Source: Embleya scabrispora (lineage in GTDB: Bacteria; Actinomycetota; Actinomycetes; Streptomycetales; Streptomycetaceae). From it: DNA of 64,000 nt. Of the stretch, positions 18,035-25,863 are shown one piece after another. A program made the translations under genes and the position numbers. The notes below the pieces were generated by a model. It had not been told where the DNA came from. It was given only the letters and a program-made list of their open reading frames with translations, and made no database searches. The first letter of the stretch is position 1. Each line of letters opens with the position of its first letter. Location: assembly GCF_002024165.1 (NCBI RefSeq), contig NZ_MWQN01000001.1, positions 1,612,001 through 1,676,000 of the forward strand. The letters are read 5' to 3'.

Positions 18035-20112
18035 ACCGACTCCGATCCGACAGCCACGAACCCGACCCCCGAGAACCCGCCGCTCCCACCCTCGGCACCC
18101 TCGAACCCACCACCCGGGAACCCGCTCACCTCGGACCCGGCGACCGCCCACCCGAGCCCCGAAAACCCGGCACTCCCACCTCCGGCGTCCTCGGACCCAG
18201 CCGTCTCGAACTCGACGACCACACGCTCGACACCCGGGAGTCCGCCGCTCCCACCTCCGGCGTCCTCGGACCCAGCCGTCTCGGACTCGACGACCACACG
18301 CTCGACACCCGGGAGTCCGCCGCTCCCACCTCCGGTGTCCTCGGACCCGACGCCCCCGGACCCGCTCGCCTCACACTCGGCACCCCCGCACCCGCCACCC
18401 GAGAATCCGGCGCTCCCAGCCCCGGCGCCCTCGGACCCACTCCCTGGAGGCCCGGCGGTCGGACCGCCGTTTCCCGCCCCGGCCGCCCCGTTTACAGATG
18501 GGGGCATCGAGGTTCCGGCACTCGCGAACCCGGTGGCCCCCGGCCCGGAGTCCGCCGCCCCGGCACTCGCAGAGCCGGCACGGGCGAACCGGGCCGTCCC
18601 GGTTCCGGTGCCGGCGGATTCGGCGGCCGGGCCGCGATATCCCGCCCGGGCCGCCTCGATGGCCTCGGCCAGGCGCTCCAGGACCGCGTCGGCCTGGACC
18701 TCGGTCATCGTCAGCGGCGGCAGCAACCGCACCACACTGTCGTGTCGCCCGCCCAGCTCCACGATCAGCCCCCGGGCCAGCGCCTCGCGCCGCACCGCGA
18801 GCGCAAGCCCGGGTGCCGCCGGCCGGGCCCCGATCGCATCCGGCGCCGCGTCGGGCTCGACGATCTCCACGCCGAGCATCAGGCCCCGCCCGCGCACCTC
18901 GCCGATCGCGGGCCGGCCGGGCATCAGGCCCCGGAGCGCGCCCGCGAGTCGGGCGCCGACGCGGGCCGCGTGCTCGTGCAGACGGTGCTCGCGCACGAAC
19001 GCGATGGTGGCGGTGCCGGCCGCCATCGCCAGCTGGTTGCCGCGGAAGGTGCCCGCGTGCGCGCCGGGCCACCAGCGGTCGAGTTCGGCCCGGTAGACCA
19101 CCACGGCCAGCGGCAGGCTGCCGCCGATCGCCTTGGACACCACCATCACGTCGGGCACCACGCCGGCGTGGTCCACTCCCCACATCGCGCCGGTGCGCCC
19201 CAGGCCGGTCTGTACCTCGTCGGCGATCAGCGGGATCCCCCGCTCGGCGGTGAGCCGGCGCAGCTCGCGCAACCACTCGTCGGGCGCCGGCAGCACCCCG
19301 CCCTCGCCCTGGACCGGTTCCACGATCATCCCGGCGGGTGTCGGCACGCCGCCGCCCGGATCGGCGAGCAGCGTGCCCGCGTAGTGCCCGGCGATCCGCG
19401 CGCCCTCGGCCCCGCCCACACCGAACGGGCAGCGGTAGTCCTGCGGGAACGGCAGCCGCACCGTGTCGCCCGTGCCCGCCCCGGTCGCGTCCCGGATCGC
19501 GGTGTCGCCGCTGACCGCCAGCGCCCCCGCGGTCATTCCGTGGTAGGCCCCGGTGAACGCGACCACCCCGCGCCGCCCGGTCGCGGTCCGCACCAGTTTG
19601 AGCGCCGCCTCCACCGCGTCGGTGCCGGCCGGCCCGCAGAACTGAATCCGCCCGTCGCGCGCCAACTCCGGCGGCAGCGTGGCGAACAACTCCTCGACGA
19701 ACCGGTCCTTGACCGGGGTGGCCAGGTCGAGCACGTGCAGCGGCGCGCCGGTGTCGAGCACACCCCGGATCGCGGCGAGCACCACAGGGTGGTTGTGGCC
19801 CAGGGCCAGCGTGCCGGCGCCGGAGAGGCAGTCGAGGTAGCGCCGGCCGTCCGCGCCCTCGACGGTCATGCCGCGAGCCCGGACCGGGACGATCGGCAAG
19901 GAGCGCGCGTAGGTGCGGGCCGAGGACTCGCGGGCGGCCTGTCGCCGCAGGATGCCCGACGCGTCGGCACTCGCGGCCCCCGAGCGCTGCCGGCCGATCG
20001 CGGCACCGCCCCGCCCTCCGCCGTCGGGGCTCGCGGCGTCGACGGGCGGCCCGAGCGGGGTGGGATCCGGGGCACCGGAGCGGTCGTCCGGCCTGGTCAG
20101 GGCGGCGGTCAT
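18031..20112 (-). CDS. Class III aminotransferase (RhbA-like, predicted diaminobutyrate-2-oxoglutarate) with long repetitive tail
   Basis: Predicted to make L-2,4-diaminobutyrate from aspartate semialdehyde and glutamate, the first committed step of the siderophore path. The catalytic part spans about residues 55-480: SGAGTLALGHNHP, GPAGTDAVEAALKL, TGAYHGMT, VEPVQGEGG, ADEVQTGLGRTG and the PLP lysine in VVSKAIGG. The usual length is about 450 residues, but this one has 693. The extra 200 C-terminal residues are almost only Gly, Ser, Ala, Glu and Val and include a 25-residue tandem repeat. GGAGGTG lies 8 bases before the ATG at 20112. It is the first gene of the operon, 32 bp downstream of an iron box. 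Confidence 0.88.
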   Translation of the reverse strand: MTAALTRPDDRSGAPDPTPLGPPVDAASPDGGGRGGAAIGRQRSGAASADASGILRRQAARESSARTYARSLPIVPVRARGMTVEGADGRRYLDCLSGAGTLALGHNHPVVLAAIRGVLDTGAPLHVLDLATPVKDRFVEELFATLPPELARDGRIQFCGPAGTDAVEAALKLVRTATGRRGVVAFTGAYHGMTAGALAVSGDTAIRDATGAGTGDTVRLPFPQDYRCPFGVGGAEGARIAGHYAGTLLADPGGGVPTPAGMIVEPVQGEGGVLPAPDEWLRELRRLTAERGIPLIADEVQTGLGRTGAMWGVDHAGVVPDVMVVSKAIGGSLPLAVVVYRAELDRWWPGAHAGTFRGNQLAMAAGTATIAFVREHRLHEHAARVGARLAGALRGLMPGRPAIGEVRGRGLMLGVEIVEPDAAPDAIGARPAAPGLALAVRREALARGLIVELGGRHDSVVRLLPPLTMTEVQADAVLERLAEAIEAARAGYRGPAAESAGTGTGTARFARAGSASAGAADSGPGATGFASAGTSMPPSVNGAAGAGNGGPTAGPPGSGSEGAGAGSAGFSGGGCGGAECEASGSGGVGSEDTGGGSGGLPGVERVVVESETAGSEDAGGGSGGLPGVERVVVEFETAGSEDAGGGSAGFSGLGWAVAGSEVSGFPGGGFEGAEGGSGGFSGVGFVAVGSESV
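18181..18348. repeat. 75-bp in-frame tandem repeat in the aminotransferase tail
   Basis: Copy 1 (18181-18255) and copy 2 (18256-18330) differ at one base. A partial third copy begins at 18331 and decays after about 18 bases. The 75-bp period equals 25 codons, so unit gain or loss would keep the frame. On the minus strand each unit encodes a Gly/Ser-rich segment ending in GVERVVVE. Confidence 0.9.
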
Positions 20113-20144
20113 GACTGCGGCACCTCCACGAGGGCGATCGAAAG

Positions 20145-20163
20145 TTAGGTAAGGCTTACCTTT
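20145..20163. promoter_or_regulatory. Iron box (DmdR/IdeR-type operator) of the siderophore operon
   Basis: TTAGGTAAGGCTTACCTTT is a 19-bp interrupted palindrome matching the actinobacterial iron box (TTAGGTTAGGCTAACCTAA) at most positions, including the TTAGG, GGC and ACCT blocks. It lies 33-51 bp upstream of the aminotransferase start and would overlap the promoter. It predicts repression by an iron-loaded DtxR-family regulator. Confidence 0.88.
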
Positions 20164-20325
20164 GCATGACAGCGGACCGCCACGCCATCACCACAAAGAG
20201 TGACATTCACCGAATCGACGACCCCCCGTGCTGACAACGACCGAACGGCCGCCCGATCACGGGCGGCGGCCCCTCCGATACTGTCGACCGGCACACACGG
20301 GGGGCGCACACGGGGAGGTGGGCGC

Positions 20326-21417
20326 TTGACGCGCGGCGTTCGCACGCTGTTCGTCACGCTGACGGTGGCGGTGTCGCTGCTGGTGACGGGCACCGTCATG
20401 GCACTGACACTGGGCGGCGTCGGCACCGACGGCGGCCACGGCCGGGGGCCGGCGGCACTCGCCGATCCCGGCGATCCCGCGCACTGGACCCCGGAGCGGA
20501 TGAGTCGGGCCAAACCGCGCGAGCCGCGCGGCAGCGAGGACGGCCCGGCCGTACCCCCGCCCTCGCCCGACCCCGGACGCACCGGGGCACCGGCCGGCCC
20601 GGAACCGCTGCCCGACGTGCTCGCCGAGGCCAAACCGCCGCCGGTACAGGCCCGCGCGGTCGCCCGCCCGTACACCGGCGAAGCCGGCACGGTCGCCGTC
20701 GGCAAACTCTTCTTCGAGGCCCCCGACGGCCCCTCCGTCTGCTCGGGCACCGTGATCGCCGACCCCAAGCGGCCCGGCCGCAGCAACCTGGTGTGGACCG
20801 CCGGCCACTGCGTACACGCCGGGCGCGGCGGCACCTGGTTCGCCAACCTGCAATTCGTGCCCGCGTTCAACAGCAGCGGCCAGGCCACCCTCGCCAACCT
20901 CGGCAACCCCGGCCCGGTCGCCCCCTTCGGCCAGTGGTGGGCGACCTCCGTGGCCACCTCCGACCAGTGGCGCGACGGCGGCACCAACGCCACCTCCTCC
21001 GCCACCTCGTACGACTACGCGGTGGTCGAGGTGCGCAACCCCGACCGCAGCGGGCGCAGCCTCGAGGAGGTGGTCGGCCGCGCCCTGCCGGTGTGGTTCG
21101 ACGCCCCGCGCGAGCTGGCCGAAACCGGCGCCTACGGCTACCCGCAGGACGCCCCCTTCGACGGCCTGACCATGTTCGGCTGCGCCCAGGCCCCGCGCCG
21201 GATGACCGTCGACCCGAACACCCCGCCCCTGCTGCGCATCGGCTGCACCATGACCGCGGGCGCCAGCGGCGGCGGCTGGTACGCCACCGCCCCCGACGGC
21301 ACGCTGTGCCTGATCGGGAACAGCGCGCTCAGCGGCGCCGGCCACACCTGGATCGCCGGCCCCTACCTGGACCAGGAGGCCCGCCGCATGCTCGACAACC
21401 TCAAGCGCAAGCGCTGA
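20326..21417 (+). CDS. Secreted trypsin-like serine protease
   Basis: Predicted exported endopeptidase. From the TTG at 20326 (GGGGAGGTG 7 bases upstream) it has 363 residues. A membrane-spanning signal segment (about 7-30) is followed by a Pro/Gly/Glu-rich propeptide-like stretch to about residue 105 and then a chymotrypsin-fold domain. The catalytic triad is visible: His in VWTAGHCVHAG, Asp in SYDYAVVEV and Ser in TAGASGGGW. Four cysteines could form two disulfides (around the His loop and near the Ser). It resembles the V8/glutamyl-endopeptidase-like S1 proteins of actinomycetes. It is divergent from the siderophore operon, but its start lies more than 150 bp from the iron box. Confidence 0.85.
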   Translation: MTRGVRTLFVTLTVAVSLLVTGTVMALTLGGVGTDGGHGRGPAALADPGDPAHWTPERMSRAKPREPRGSEDGPAVPPPSPDPGRTGAPAGPEPLPDVLAEAKPPPVQARAVARPYTGEAGTVAVGKLFFEAPDGPSVCSGTVIADPKRPGRSNLVWTAGHCVHAGRGGTWFANLQFVPAFNSSGQATLANLGNPGPVAPFGQWWATSVATSDQWRDGGTNATSSATSYDYAVVEVRNPDRSGRSLEEVVGRALPVWFDAPRELAETGAYGYPQDAPFDGLTMFGCAQAPRRMTVDPNTPPLLRIGCTMTAGASGGGWYATAPDGTLCLIGNSALSGAGHTWIAGPYLDQEARRMLDNLKRKR

Positions 21418-21433
21418 CCCGGCCGGACACGAC

Positions 21434-21467
21434 GAGGGCCCGGGTCGCCTCCGCGACCCGGGCCCTC
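21434..21467. terminator. Bidirectional terminator between protease and hflX
   Basis: A perfect 15-bp stem (21434-21448 / 21453-21467) with a CTCC loop lies between two convergent genes. Confidence 0.8.
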
Positions 21468-21479
21468 ACCATCCGACGA

Positions 21480-22985
21480 TCAGCCCTTGACCACCACGAA
21501 CCGCTCCAACTCGGCCGCGAGTTGCCGGCCCACCCGGGCGTGCAGCCAGGTGCCCGACTCGCGGTGCTCGGTGCCGAGCAGTTCGCCGCTCGCGTGCACC
21601 TTCGCCACCAGGTCGCCGCGCTCGTACGGCACGACCACCTCGACCTCGACGTCGGGACGCGGCAGTTCCTCGTCGATCAGCGCAAGCAGTTCGTCCATGC
21701 CCTGCCCGGTACGGGCGGACACCACGATCGCGTGCTTCTCCCGACGGAGCAGCCGCGCCAACACCTCCGGATCGGCCGCGTCGGCCTTGTTCACCACCAC
21801 GATCTCCCGCACGCGGTGTGCGTCGACCTCGGTGAACACCTCGCGCACGGCCGCCAGTTGGGCCTCCGGCGTGGGGTCGGAGCCGTCCACCACGTGCAGG
21901 ATCAGATCGGCGTCGGCGACCTCCTCCAGGGTGGACCGGAACGCCTCGACCAGCTGGTGCGGCAGGTGCCGCACGAAACCGACCGTGTCCGCCAGCGTGT
22001 AGCCGCGTCCGCTGGGCGTCTCCGCCCGGCGCACCGTCGGATCCAGCGTGGCGAACAGCGCGTTCTCCACCAGCACGCCCGCGCCGGTCAACCGGTTCAG
22101 GATCGAGGACTTGCCGGCGTTGGTGTAACCCGCGATGGCCACCGAGGGAACCGCGTTGCGGCGGCGCTCCTGGCGCTTGGTGTCGCGGGCCTTCTTCATG
22201 TCCGCGATCTCGCGGCGCATCTTGGCCATCTTCTCCCGGATGCGCCGACGATCGGTCTCGATCTTCGTCTCACCGGGACCACGCGTGGCCATGCCGCCAC
22301 CGCCGCCGCCACCCATCTGGCGCGACAGCGAGGCGCCCCAGCCGCGCAGGCGCGGCAGCATGTACTGCATCTGCGCCAGCGAGACCTGCGCCTTGCCCTC
22401 TCGGGACTTGGCGTGCTGGGCGAAGATGTCCAGGATCAGTGCCGTGCGGTCCACGACCTTGACCTTGACGACGTCTTCCAGCTGGATCAGCTGACCGGGC
22501 GTCAGTTCACCGTCGCAGACCACGGTGTCCGCGCCGGTGGCGATCACCACGTCACGCAGTTCGCGGGCCTTGCCGGAGCCGATGTAGGTCGCCGGGTCGG
22601 GCTTGTCGCGGCGCTGGATCAGCCCGTCCAGCACCTCCGAGCCCGCGGTCTCCGCGAGCGCGGCGAGTTCCTTGAGCGAGTATTCGGCGTCGGCGGCGGT
22701 TCCGTCGGTCCAGACCCCGACGAGGACCACCCGTTCCAGGCGAAGCTGACGGTATTCGACCTCGGTGACATCGGTCAGCTCGGTCGACAGACCGACCACC
22801 CGGCGCAGCGCGCTGCGCTCGTCACGGTCGAATTGGTCGCCGTCGTAGTCGACCGGACGACCCCCGACGTCATCGCCCGGTCCGAATCCGTCGAAGGCCG
22901 CTCCGTCGTCGAAGCCGTCGGCGTCGTCGAAATGGGGAGTCGAGTCCGTGTCGTCGTGTCCGGCGCGGTGTGAGCGAGAAGTCAT
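21480..22985 (-). CDS. hflX: GTPase HflX, ribosome-splitting factor
   Basis: Ribosome-associated GTPase that splits stalled 70S ribosomes under stress. An HflX N-terminal domain contains GSGKARELRD, and a coiled-coil linker rich in Lys/Arg follows (ETDRRRIREKMAKMRREIADMKK region). The G domain has GYTNAGKSS (Walker A), DTVGFVRHLP (G3) and NKAD (G4). A Gly-rich segment with seven consecutive Gly precedes MATRGPGETK. The ATG at 22985 is preferred over one 36 bp upstream because AGGA lies 5 bases before it. The first 45 residues are Asp-rich and probably disordered. The protein has 501 residues. Confidence 0.95.
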   Translation of the reverse strand: MTSRSHRAGHDDTDSTPHFDDADGFDDGAAFDGFGPGDDVGGRPVDYDGDQFDRDERSALRRVVGLSTELTDVTEVEYRQLRLERVVLVGVWTDGTAADAEYSLKELAALAETAGSEVLDGLIQRRDKPDPATYIGSGKARELRDVVIATGADTVVCDGELTPGQLIQLEDVVKVKVVDRTALILDIFAQHAKSREGKAQVSLAQMQYMLPRLRGWGASLSRQMGGGGGGGMATRGPGETKIETDRRRIREKMAKMRREIADMKKARDTKRQERRRNAVPSVAIAGYTNAGKSSILNRLTGAGVLVENALFATLDPTVRRAETPSGRGYTLADTVGFVRHLPHQLVEAFRSTLEEVADADLILHVVDGSDPTPEAQLAAVREVFTEVDAHRVREIVVVNKADAADPEVLARLLRREKHAIVVSARTGQGMDELLALIDEELPRPDVEVEVVVPYERGDLVAKVHASGELLGTEHRESGTWLHARVGRQLAAELERFVVVKG

Positions 22986-23125
22986 ATCGTCCTGTTCAAC
23001 GTAGTCGGCGGGCCGCTCCATTCCCCGAAGCGGCCGTCACGATGGTCCCACGAGGGTCCGCGATCGGGCATCCGGGTTTTCGGCCGGTTCGCCCGAAGCG
23101 AACCGGGGCGCGGCCCGCCGCGGTT

Positions 23126-23836
23126 TCACGAGGTCAGCAGTCGGGCCTGCCCGACCTCGGTGCGCACCTTGATCTTGTGCGGCGACTGGTCGTTGCGCGA
23201 GACCTTGACGTCGCTGTCGCCTATCGCGGTGGACACATCCGTCGCGTACTGCTGCCCGCCGGGCACCCGCACCGTCGCCCGACCCGCGTCGGTCTTGGCG
23301 CTGACGTCGGTGGGCGCCTTGGTGAAGGTCATGTCGATCGAGCCCGCGCTCGTCTGTGCGGTCACCTTCGCCGAGGTGATCCCCTCGCCGTCGATCTTGC
23401 CCGCGCTGGTGTGCAGGTTGAGCGTCCCGGTCACATCGCGCAGCGTCACGTTGCCCGCGTCGGTGCGGATGTCGAGCGCGGCGCCGCCGCGCGGGATGGT
23501 CACCTCGTACGCCACGAAGCACGCCTTCTTGCTCGCGCAGTCGTAGTCCAGGACCAGTTGGCCGTTGCCGTCCACGTTGTGCGTGGTCGTCGGCGCGGTC
23601 TTGTCGTAATGCTGTTTCTCGGTCACCTTGACCACGTTGACGTCGCCCTCGGTCACCTTGACGTTGCCCGCCGCGCTGTCCACCTTGAGCGACTTCACGC
23701 TCTGCGAGACGTCGTAGGAGGTGGTCTTCTTCTCCGCGTCGTGGTCGGTGTCCACGTTGAACTCGCACGCGGTCAGGACCAGCGGAAGCGCGACGAGCGG
23801 GCCGAGCAGGGCCAGACGACGGTTGCGGGCAGCCAT
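23126..23836 (-). CDS. DUF4097-like lipoprotein
   Basis: Predicted cell-surface lipoprotein of 236 residues. The signal peptide ends in the lipobox LTAC (Cys24). The mature part is built of repeating beta-strand units of the type SAAGNVKV, TDAGNVTL, TSAGKIDG, TSAGSIDM and TDAGRATV. This right-handed beta-helix pattern is typical of the DUF4097/DUF4098 family. The function is unknown. Two further Cys (YDCASKKACF) could form a disulfide. AAGGAG lies 6 bases upstream of the ATG at 23836. Confidence 0.85.
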   Translation of the reverse strand: MAARNRRLALLGPLVALPLVLTACEFNVDTDHDAEKKTTSYDVSQSVKSLKVDSAAGNVKVTEGDVNVVKVTEKQHYDKTAPTTTHNVDGNGQLVLDYDCASKKACFVAYEVTIPRGGAALDIRTDAGNVTLRDVTGTLNLHTSAGKIDGEGITSAKVTAQTSAGSIDMTFTKAPTDVSAKTDAGRATVRVPGGQQYATDVSTAIGDSDVKVSRNDQSPHKIKVRTEVGQARLLTS

Positions 23837-24062
23837 AAGGGTCTCCTTGGGTCGGGGCGGGGTACGCCGCCCGAACGCACGACCACTCCCCCGCTGTCCT
23901 CTTGCCCTCAAGGCTAGGAAGCACCCCTTGTTCCCCGCGTCGGTCCGGCGTCGGGTTGGCCGGCTCCTTCCCTGGCATGAGGCCACCCCGAGGCACTCCA
24001 CCTCCAGGCAGGGCCCGCCTCGGGGTTGTCCCGGACCCCGGTACCGGGACCGGACGCGCCGG

Positions 24063-24806
24063 TCAGTGCGCCAGCCGGGCGCCCAACGCCGGTGCCAGCG
24101 CCGCGAATTCGGCCGACTCGGCCTCGTCGAGCACGGCATATGCGGCCGCCACCAGCTCGTCCGTGGTGTCCTCCGCGGCCCGTCGGCGTGCCGTCAGCTC
24201 GTCGGTGACCTGCGGAAACGGCTTGGTGTGGCCGTAGAACTCGAGGTAGGGGCTCGCCTCGGCCGCCTGCGCCTCGACGGCGGTCAGGCGGTGCGCGGCC
24301 AGGGCCAGGACGTGCAGGCCGCCGCGGTGCTCGCGCAGCGTCTGCAGGTTCTGCGCGAGCCGGGCGGGCGCATCATCCGCAAGAGGTACACCGCGCCAGG
24401 CCGAGTACAGCGGGGCCAGCGCGCCCAGGTCGTTGGCCCGCACGATCGTGGTGGTGATCTCCGCCAGCCGGGCCGCCTCCGGCAGGTCGGCGAGATGCTC
24501 GCGCCCCCAGTCGCGGGCGCATTGGGCGTACAGCGCGCCGATCCGCTCGGGCGGCGCGACCTTCCTGCCGCCCTGCCACAGCGGAAGCAGCGCGTCGGCG
24601 GTGAAGTGGTGGAACGCGGCGACCACCGCGGCGTCGTCGACGTCGCCGAGCACGCCGCCGCGGCCGGCGACGTAGAGCGTCACGCCGTCCAACCCCAGTT
24701 CGGCGCCGCGCGCGACGGTGTGCGGCGCGAAGAAGAACGCCCCGGCCGCCTGCACCGTCTTCTTGACCGCGCGGGTGGTTGCGCGTGCGGTGTCCATGCT
24801 GCTCAT
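24063..24806 (-). CDS. SCO6745-family protein of unknown function
   Basis: A 247-residue protein that I recognise as a member of the actinobacterial SCO6745 family from the GAFFFAPHTVARGAELGLDG segment near residue 20 and the FHHFTADALLPLW segment near residue 70. No catalytic motif is known to me. It is mostly alpha-helical and Ala/Leu-rich, with no signal peptide or membrane span. The ATG at 24806 is chosen over an upstream one because GGGGAG lies 8 bases before it. It lies 113 bp downstream of dapF on the same strand. Confidence 0.75.
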   Translation of the reverse strand: MSSMDTARATTRAVKKTVQAAGAFFFAPHTVARGAELGLDGVTLYVAGRGGVLGDVDDAAVVAAFHHFTADALLPLWQGGRKVAPPERIGALYAQCARDWGREHLADLPEAARLAEITTTIVRANDLGALAPLYSAWRGVPLADDAPARLAQNLQTLREHRGGLHVLALAAHRLTAVEAQAAEASPYLEFYGHTKPFPQVTDELTARRRAAEDTTDELVAAAYAVLDEAESAEFAALAPALGARLAH

Positions 24807-24919
24807 GCTCGTGTCTCCCCGGGGACGACCTTGCTTGACCATGTCAGGCAAGACCTATCACGGCGGATCGAACGAGCACAGGTGTTCGGACCCCGGTTCC
24901 GCGACGCCCGCACCCGGGG

Positions 24920-25774
24920 TCACAGGCGGGAGAGGTCGACCCGTCCCTCGGCGACGATCACGGCCGGGCCGGTCATCTCGATGTGCCCGTCCACCCGCTC
25001 GGTGATTCGCAGGCGCCCGCCGGGCACGTCCACCGTGTAGGTGACCGGCTCGCCGGTGACCGAGGGCTGCGCGCCGTCGGCCCGCGCCGCGGCGACCATC
25101 ACCGCGCACGCGCCGGTGCCGCAGGACCGGGTCTCTCCCGAGCCGCGCTCGTGCACCCGCATCGCCACGTGGCCCGGCGCCCGGCGCACCACGAACTCGA
25201 CGTTGACCCCGTGCGGATAGGCCCCCTCGGGCGTCACGGTCGGCGCGGTGTACAGGGTGCCCGCCTGGGCCAGGTCCTCGACGAAGACCACCGCGTGCGG
25301 GTTGCCCATGTCCACGTTGGTCGCCGGTCGCACCCGCCCCTCGACGTCGACCCCGATGCCCTCGGAACCGGGCAGCCGGGCCGGGCCCATGTCCACGGTG
25401 ACCGGGCCCTCGGCGGACACGGTGACCGCCTTGACCCCGCCGCGCGTGGCCACCCGCAATTCGCCCGCCTCGGCCAGTCCGCGCTCGACCAGGAACCGTG
25501 CGAACACCCGCACGCCGTTGCCGCACATCTCCGCGATCGAGCCGTCGCCGTTGCGGTAGTCCATGAACCACTCGGCCTCGCCCGCCAGGTGCTCGGCGGC
25601 CGGGTCCTTGGCCGAGCGCACCACCCGGAGCACCCCGTCGCCGCCGATGCCCGCCCGCCGGTCGCACAGCGCGGCGACCTGCGCGGCGGACAGGTCGAGT
25701 TCGCCGTCGGCGTCCGGCACGATGACGAAGTCGTTCTCGGTGCCGTGCCCCTTGAAGAAGTGCAGAGTGCTCAC
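24920..25774 (-). CDS. dapF: Diaminopimelate epimerase
   Basis: Interconverts LL- and meso-diaminopimelate, needed for lysine and peptidoglycan. Both active-site cysteines are present: Cys84 in AEMCGNGVR and Cys218 in RSCGTGAC. The family N-terminus FFKGHGTENDFVIV and the DYRNGDGS loop are intact. The length of 284 residues is normal. The gene reads leftward between two hairpins and is probably monocistronic. Confidence 0.96.
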   Translation of the reverse strand: MSTLHFFKGHGTENDFVIVPDADGELDLSAAQVAALCDRRAGIGGDGVLRVVRSAKDPAAEHLAGEAEWFMDYRNGDGSIAEMCGNGVRVFARFLVERGLAEAGELRVATRGGVKAVTVSAEGPVTVDMGPARLPGSEGIGVDVEGRVRPATNVDMGNPHAVVFVEDLAQAGTLYTAPTVTPEGAYPHGVNVEFVVRRAPGHVAMRVHERGSGETRSCGTGACAVMVAAARADGAQPSVTGEPVTYTVDVPGGRLRITERVDGHIEMTGPAVIVAEGRVDLSRL

Positions 25775-25806
25775 CCCGCAATCCTAGGACGGGGCGGGAC
25801 GGACCA

Positions 25807-25850
25807 CGCGCGAGCGGCCTCGGCGGAGTACCGCCGAGGCCGCTCGCGCG
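25807..25850. terminator. Strong hairpin between ggt and dapF
   Basis: A perfect 20-bp stem (25807-25826 / 25831-25850) has an AGTA loop. It lies just downstream of the ggt stop and upstream of dapF, so it most likely terminates ggt and insulates dapF. Confidence 0.8.
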
Positions 25851-25863
25851 GTTCATCGGCCCG

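Noticed and set aside
18181-18348. CRISPR or mobile element from the 75-bp repeats
   Set aside because: Head-to-tail in-frame copies with no spacers, no terminal inverted repeats and no transposase.
23837-24139. An N-terminal extension of the DUF4097-like lipoprotein upstream of 23836
   Set aside because: The upstream codons are Arg/Pro-rich and would bury the signal peptide; AAGGAG and the lipobox fix the start at 23836.
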